Positions 59,417 to 64,000 of a stretch of 64,000 nt of DNA are shown here, in pieces (the first letter of the stretch is position 1; each line of letters begins with the position of its first letter). Position numbers and translations under genes: made by a program. This DNA comes from Akkermansiaceae bacterium (GTDB lineage Bacteria > Verrucomicrobiota > Verrucomicrobiia > Verrucomicrobiales > Akkermansiaceae): contig JAJQGU010000015.1 of NCBI GenBank assembly GCA_021200315.1, positions 1-64,000 of the forward strand, written 5' to 3'. Under the pieces are notes generated by a model, which saw nothing but the letters and a program-made list of their open reading frames with translations, was not told the origin of the DNA and searched no databases.

Positions 59417-60174
59417 AGCGCGGCCACATCTGCTGGGGAGGGGGCGGAAAGCACCCCTGCCGCCATATTCTGAACGTCCGGCACATCTCGGCCTCCTACG
59501 GCCGCGTGCAGGCGCTGGAGGACATCACCTTCGAAGCCGGCTGCGGGCACACCCTGGCCCTGATCGGCCCCAACGGCGCGGGAAAATCGACACTCATCAA
59601 AATCCTCGCCCGGCTGCTGCGCCCCACGGCCGGGGAAATACTCTGGAACGGCCAGCCGCTCGCCCGCTTTCCGCACGAAACCGCCTATCTGCCGCAGCGC
59701 TCCGAAGTCAACTGGTCCTTTCCGCTGACCGTGCGCGACCTCGTCGCGATGGGGCGCTACCCCGCCCTCGGCATGTGGCGCACAGCCGCCCCGCACGACC
59801 TCCGCATCGTGGACAAGGCGCTGCGCACCATGGAGCTCGAACCCCTGCAGCACAGGCAGATCAGCGCACTTTCCGGCGGGCAGCAGCAGCGCGTCTTCCT
59901 GGCCCGCGCCCTGGCGCAGGAAGCCCACATCCTGCTGCTCGACGAACCCTTCACCGGCCTCGACCTCCGGGGGGCGGAAGCCTTGGGGGCTCTTCTCCGC
60001 GCACTCGCGGCCGAAGGGCGGCTCATCATCGCCTCGCACCATGACCTCCACACGGCGCCCGCCCTCTTCGACCGGGCGCTTCTGCTGAAACGCCGAGCCG
60101 CCGCCTTCGGCCCCGTGAAAGAAGCGCTCGCCCCCGACCTGCTGGCGCAGGTCTTTCACGAAAACACGCCATGA
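59410..60174 (+). CDS. Metal ABC transporter ATP-binding protein
   Basis: LIGPNGAGKSTLIKIL, ALSGGQQQRVFLARALAQEAHILLLDEPFTGLD. Confidence 0.95.
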   Translation: MVERGHICWGGGGKHPCRHILNVRHISASYGRVQALEDITFEAGCGHTLALIGPNGAGKSTLIKILARLLRPTAGEILWNGQPLARFPHETAYLPQRSEVNWSFPLTVRDLVAMGRYPALGMWRTAAPHDLRIVDKALRTMELEPLQHRQISALSGGQQQRVFLARALAQEAHILLLDEPFTGLDLRGAEALGALLRALAAEGRLIIASHHDLHTAPALFDRALLLKRRAAAFGPVKEALAPDLLAQVFHENTP

Positions 60175-61010
60175 ACGACTTCCTGCAATTTCTCGGCGAA
60201 CCCGCCGCGCAGCGCAGTCTCTGGGCCTGCGCGACCATCGGCTTCGCGAACGGCTTCACGAGCGCACTCGTGGTGCTGAAGCGCTCCTCGCTGCAGATCG
60301 GCACCCTCTCCTGCGCCCTGCTGCCCGGCATCGCGCTGGCCGTCCTGCTGTTCGGCTTCATGCAATGGAGCATTCTGCTCGGAGCGGCGGGGGCGGCGCT
60401 CCTCGTCGGTCTGGGCTCCGTCTTCGTATCGCGCACTTCGCGCCTGGATCAGGACACGGCGCTCTCCGTCCTCCACACCACGGCTTTCGCCGCGGGCTTT
60501 CTCGTCCTCGCCCGGCTCGGGCTCCGGCAGAAAATGGACGACTGGCTCTTCGGCAGCATCATGAGCATGTCTGACACGGATCTCGCGACCGCCTACGTCA
60601 TCAGCGCGGCGGCCGTACTCTCCCTCACCGCCCTGCAGCGCCCTCTGCTCATCTACCTCTTCGACCCCCAGGCGGCCTGCACGCTGGGCATCCCCCCTCG
60701 GCTGTTCGACTACCTCGTCTTCACCATCATCATCCTCGTGCTCGTCTCGTCCCTGCAGGCGGTGGGCGCGTTTCTCACCCTCGGCCTGCTCGTGGCCCCG
60801 GCGGCGACCGTCTACCTGCTCACCGACCGCGCGCCCCTTCTCTTCTGGGGCGGGGGGCTCGTCGGCGGGCTGGGGTCTCTGCTGGCCTTCGCGCTCTCTT
60901 TCCCCCTGGGCTGGCACTTGGGAGCCACGATCATCCTCGTGCTCGGCGCCGCGTTCCTGCTCGCCTACATCTTCTCGCCGAAATACGGGCTGCTCAAACG
61001 CCGCCGCTGA
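60171..61010 (+). CDS. Metal ABC transporter permease (ZnuB/MntB family)
   Basis: ABC-3 family multi-TM permease; overlaps the ATPase gene by 4 nt. Confidence 0.92.
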   Translation: MNDFLQFLGEPAAQRSLWACATIGFANGFTSALVVLKRSSLQIGTLSCALLPGIALAVLLFGFMQWSILLGAAGAALLVGLGSVFVSRTSRLDQDTALSVLHTTAFAAGFLVLARLGLRQKMDDWLFGSIMSMSDTDLATAYVISAAAVLSLTALQRPLLIYLFDPQAACTLGIPPRLFDYLVFTIIILVLVSSLQAVGAFLTLGLLVAPAATVYLLTDRAPLLFWGGGLVGGLGSLLAFALSFPLGWHLGATIILVLGAAFLLAYIFSPKYGLLKRRR

Positions 61011-61080
61011 ACGAGCCCCCGGGCGGCGGCGCACACAGGAAAACGGCGGAGAGGGGGAGGACCCGGCCGCGCGCCGATCT

Positions 61081-62553
61081 TCAGGCGCAGGATCCGGGCC
61101 AGACGAAGAACCACACCGTGCCGAAAAGAATGATGAGCGCCGCGCAGATCCCCATGACAAGCCCCGTGGCGAAGGGAACCCGGACGGGCTCGTCGTCCTC
61201 GTCCGGAGACAGCCAGTACATGGCGCGGATGACCTTGAAGTAATAGTAGAAGCCGGCCGCCGCGCACACGATCATCACGGGCAGGAGCCAATACGCCAGC
61301 GAGGGCAGATATGTCAGAGTCTGGAACGCCGCGACGAACGAGAATAACTTCGCCAGGAAGCCGGCCGTGAGAGGCACGCCCGCCAGCGAGGCGAAGAACA
61401 CCGCCACGCAGAAGGCGGAGAGAGGGTTGGTGACGGCAAGACCGCGGAATGCGGAAATCGCATTGCTGCCGCGGGCGAGGCGCACCCGCCCGAGAGCGAA
61501 GAACGCGCCCATGGTGGCCAGCATATAGGCGGCGAGATAGAAGACGAGCGGCCCCGTATAGCCCTCAAACGACCCGGGAAAGAGATAGAGAACCAAGATG
61601 AAACCGGCCTGGGCGATCGAGGAATAGCCCAGCAGCCGCTTCATGTCGTTCTGGGGGATGGCCCCCAAGTTCCCCACCAGCAGCGGGGCGGCCGCCACGC
61701 ACCCGAACGTCAGCAGCACGTCCTCCATACCCGGGGCAAAGATAACGCGAAACGCCCCGAAAATGGACGTCAGCGCGGCGAAGCCGGCTATCTTCGAGGC
61801 CACGGACAGGAAAGACGTCACCGGAACGGGCGCGCCCTGGTAGACATCCGGTATCCACACGTGCATCGGGAAGGCGCCCACCTTGAAAGAAACCGCGGCC
61901 AGCAGCAGAGCCAGCGCCAGAAGAACGCCCTTGATCAACTGCCCCTGTTCGCTCAGAGAACGCGCCAGCGTGGCCGGCTCAAGCAGGAAAGAGCCCGTCA
62001 TGCCGAAATACCACGCAATGCCCAACACGAGGAAGCCCGTGCTCAACGCGCCCATAACCAGGTATTTGACACCCGCCTCCACAGAGCCCGGGACTTTCCG
62101 GTAGAACCCGGCCATCGCATACGAAGAGAGGGAAAGAACCTCCAACCCCACGAAGAGGAGCACCAGATCCTGCGCCTTCGCCATCACGGAAACGCCGGCA
62201 CAGGCGATCAGCGGCAGGACATAGAACTCACCCGAGCCCTCGGCATAGCGCCCCTCTCCGGAAGCGGCCTCCGTGACCTTCGCATAGTCAAAGGCCAGAA
62301 GGAGCATCAGCCCCGTGGACAGAGCGGCCAGGCACGAAAAGACCGAACCCGCGGAAGGGAGCGGATGCGCCAGAGCCCAGGCCGCGCCGAAAGCGCCCAG
62401 CGCGCCGATCATGCCCAAAACCCGTTTGGGAAGAGTCTTCCAGAAACAGTCGAACGCAAGAAGCACGGCCGCCAAACCGACCAAGAAAAGTTCAGGGCCG
62501 AATTCGTTCCATGAATAATCGCCGCACAGGGCGTTTGCAATAGGTGTGATCAT
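61081..62553 (-). CDS. nuoN: NADH-quinone oxidoreductase subunit N
   Basis: VGLEVLSLSSYAMAGFYRK, EAGVKYLVMGALSTGFLVLGIAWYFG, GNLGAIPQNDMKRLLGYSSIAQAGF. Confidence 0.95.
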   Translation of the reverse strand: MITPIANALCGDYSWNEFGPELFLVGLAAVLLAFDCFWKTLPKRVLGMIGALGAFGAAWALAHPLPSAGSVFSCLAALSTGLMLLLAFDYAKVTEAASGEGRYAEGSGEFYVLPLIACAGVSVMAKAQDLVLLFVGLEVLSLSSYAMAGFYRKVPGSVEAGVKYLVMGALSTGFLVLGIAWYFGMTGSFLLEPATLARSLSEQGQLIKGVLLALALLLAAVSFKVGAFPMHVWIPDVYQGAPVPVTSFLSVASKIAGFAALTSIFGAFRVIFAPGMEDVLLTFGCVAAAPLLVGNLGAIPQNDMKRLLGYSSIAQAGFILVLYLFPGSFEGYTGPLVFYLAAYMLATMGAFFALGRVRLARGSNAISAFRGLAVTNPLSAFCVAVFFASLAGVPLTAGFLAKLFSFVAAFQTLTYLPSLAYWLLPVMIVCAAAGFYYYFKVIRAMYWLSPDEDDEPVRVPFATGLVMGICAALIILFGTVWFFVWPGSCA

Positions 62554-62575
62554 CGTAATAGTTGACAATGGGAGT

Positions 62576-64000
62576 TCAAGAGAAGAGACCGGCAATGAGG
62601 AACGGACAGAGACCGAAGAAAACGAGCCAGAAAGCCAGGAAGCCGGCGGCGGCGAGATCGCGGCCGCAGAAGCCGCCCGCGGCGCGCTCCGACGCACGGC
62701 TGGTCTCCCCCTCGAAAATGGAGCGGAAGGCGCGCAGCATATAGACCGCGCTGATCACGAGCCCCCACAGGGCCACGATCGTGGCGATCTGCACATGCCC
62801 CAGCGCCAGGATCCCCTCCGAGGGACGCCAGCCCCAGAACCCGGAGAAGAAAATCGCGATCTCCCCGGGGAAATTGGCCAGCAGCGGCAGGCCGATCGAC
62901 GCGAGCGCGGCCAGGCCGAACAGGAACCCCAAAACGGGCAGCTTGGACGCCAAGCCGCCGAGGGCGGAAATTTCGAGCGTGCGGGTACGGTCTTCAATGC
63001 GTGCCGCCAGCAGGAACAGCAGGGCGATGCTCAAACCGTGCCCCAACATCAGCAGCGCCGCGCCGCGCACGGCCCATTCGTTCTGGCCGCCGCAGGCCAC
63101 ATAGGCGGCAAAGGCCAGGAAGATATACCCCATATGCATCACCGAGGAATTGCCGAGCAGGGAATCGAGCCGCTTCTGGTTGACGGTCACGTAGCCCACC
63201 CAGATCACATTACCCAGGAGGCAGACGAGAAGAATATCGTTCAGCAGCCCGGAGAAGGCGGCAATCTGGGGACCCAGAGCCGAGCCGATCATGAAAAGCC
63301 CGTAGAGGCCGAACTTCTTCAGCACCCCCGCATGCATCATGGCCACGGGCGCGGGAGCCGAGGCGTACGCGGGAGCCGCCCAGGAATGGAAGGGAAAGAG
63401 CGAGATCAACGTACCGAAACCGCCCAGCAGCAGAGCCGCCGTGGCGAAGGGATACTCGAGCTCCCCGCCGAGAGCCGCACTCTGGGCAATCTGCGTGAAA
63501 TTGAAGCCCATCTGAGCCCCGAGCAGAAGCAGCCCCGCCAACAGCACCATCGACGCGGCGCCCAAATAGAGCGTGATCCTCCACGCAATGGAGCGGCGGT
63601 CGCCACGGCCGAAGCGGCCGATCATCACGAAAGTGGGGATGAGGGCCAGCTCGTGAAAGGCAAAGAAAGAAATGATATTGTCGGAGAGGAAAGCGCCGGC
63701 GGCGCCGGCCGAAATGAGCAGAGTCGAAACGCACCACGATTTCTGAGCACCTTCCGGAGCCTTCAGGCCGACGACGGCTCCAAAAGTCACCAGCACAGAG
63801 AGCAGCACCATCACCTTGGCCAAGGGCGGCCCGAGCGTCAACTGCAGGGGAATGCCGCCCACGCAGGACCACCACTCGGGGCAGGCGTCATAAAAGACCA
63901 CGGCGGCCACACCCAACACGAGCGTGAACGCGGCCGCCAGCAGAGACACCGGACGGGCGGGGAAACGAGCCAGACCGATCAGAAACGCAGCCAGAACGGG
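62576..64000 (-). CDS. nuoM: NADH-quinone oxidoreductase subunit M (5' end outside window)
   Basis: FFAFHELALIPTFVMIGRFG, FPFHSWAAPAYASAPAPVAMMHAGVLKKFGLYGL; the reading frame continues open to the window edge. Confidence 0.95.
   Translation of the reverse strand, partial: PVLAAFLIGLARFPARPVSLLAAAFTLVLGVAAVVFYDACPEWWSCVGGIPLQLTLGPPLAKVMVLLSVLVTFGAVVGLKAPEGAQKSWCVSTLLISAGAAGAFLSDNIISFFAFHELALIPTFVMIGRFGRGDRRSIAWRITLYLGAASMVLLAGLLLLGAQMGFNFTQIAQSAALGGELEYPFATAALLLGGFGTLISLFPFHSWAAPAYASAPAPVAMMHAGVLKKFGLYGLFMIGSALGPQIAAFSGLLNDILLVCLLGNVIWVGYVTVNQKRLDSLLGNSSVMHMGYIFLAFAAYVACGGQNEWAVRGAALLMLGHGLSIALLFLLAARIEDRTRTLEISALGGLASKLPVLGFLFGLAALASIGLPLLANFPGEIAIFFSGFWGWRPSEGILALGHVQIATIVALWGLVISAVYMLRAFRSIFEGETSRASERAAGGFCGRDLAAAGFLAFWLVFFGLCPFLIAGLFS

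Overview
High-GC bacterial chromosome segment, probably Verrucomicrobiota / Akkermansia-like (inference from a PEP-CTERM-type secreted protein and overall gene content). Most of it is housekeeping and envelope genes: PBP2, carB, DegP-like proteases, rmlA/rmlB, PiT phosphate transporter, infA, rplM-rpsI, two radical SAM (Ahb-like) heme enzymes, fhs, RND efflux, zinc-type ABC transporter, nuoN/nuoM. The most striking region is an AT-richer defence island (~45.7-56.6 kb). There, a complete type I restriction-modification cassette (XRE regulator, hsdR, hsdM, hsdS, GIY-YIG protein, metallopeptidase-like gene) sits inside a second, unrelated type I system. It splits that hsdM exactly between ...NKVY and DPACGSG. 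The same outer system ends in an in-frame RhuM::HsdR-C-terminal chimera. Other notable signals: a solitary type I-E-like CRISPR repeat just downstream of a promoter with no array or cas genes; a cobalamin riboswitch plus intrinsic terminator upstream of decayed genes; a DegP protease/pseudoprotease tandem; two very different IF-1-like genes; a duplicated fhs 3' end; and three candidate single-base (+1) frameshifts at short homopolymers. No searches were run. Family assignments come from reading the translations and are not database hits.
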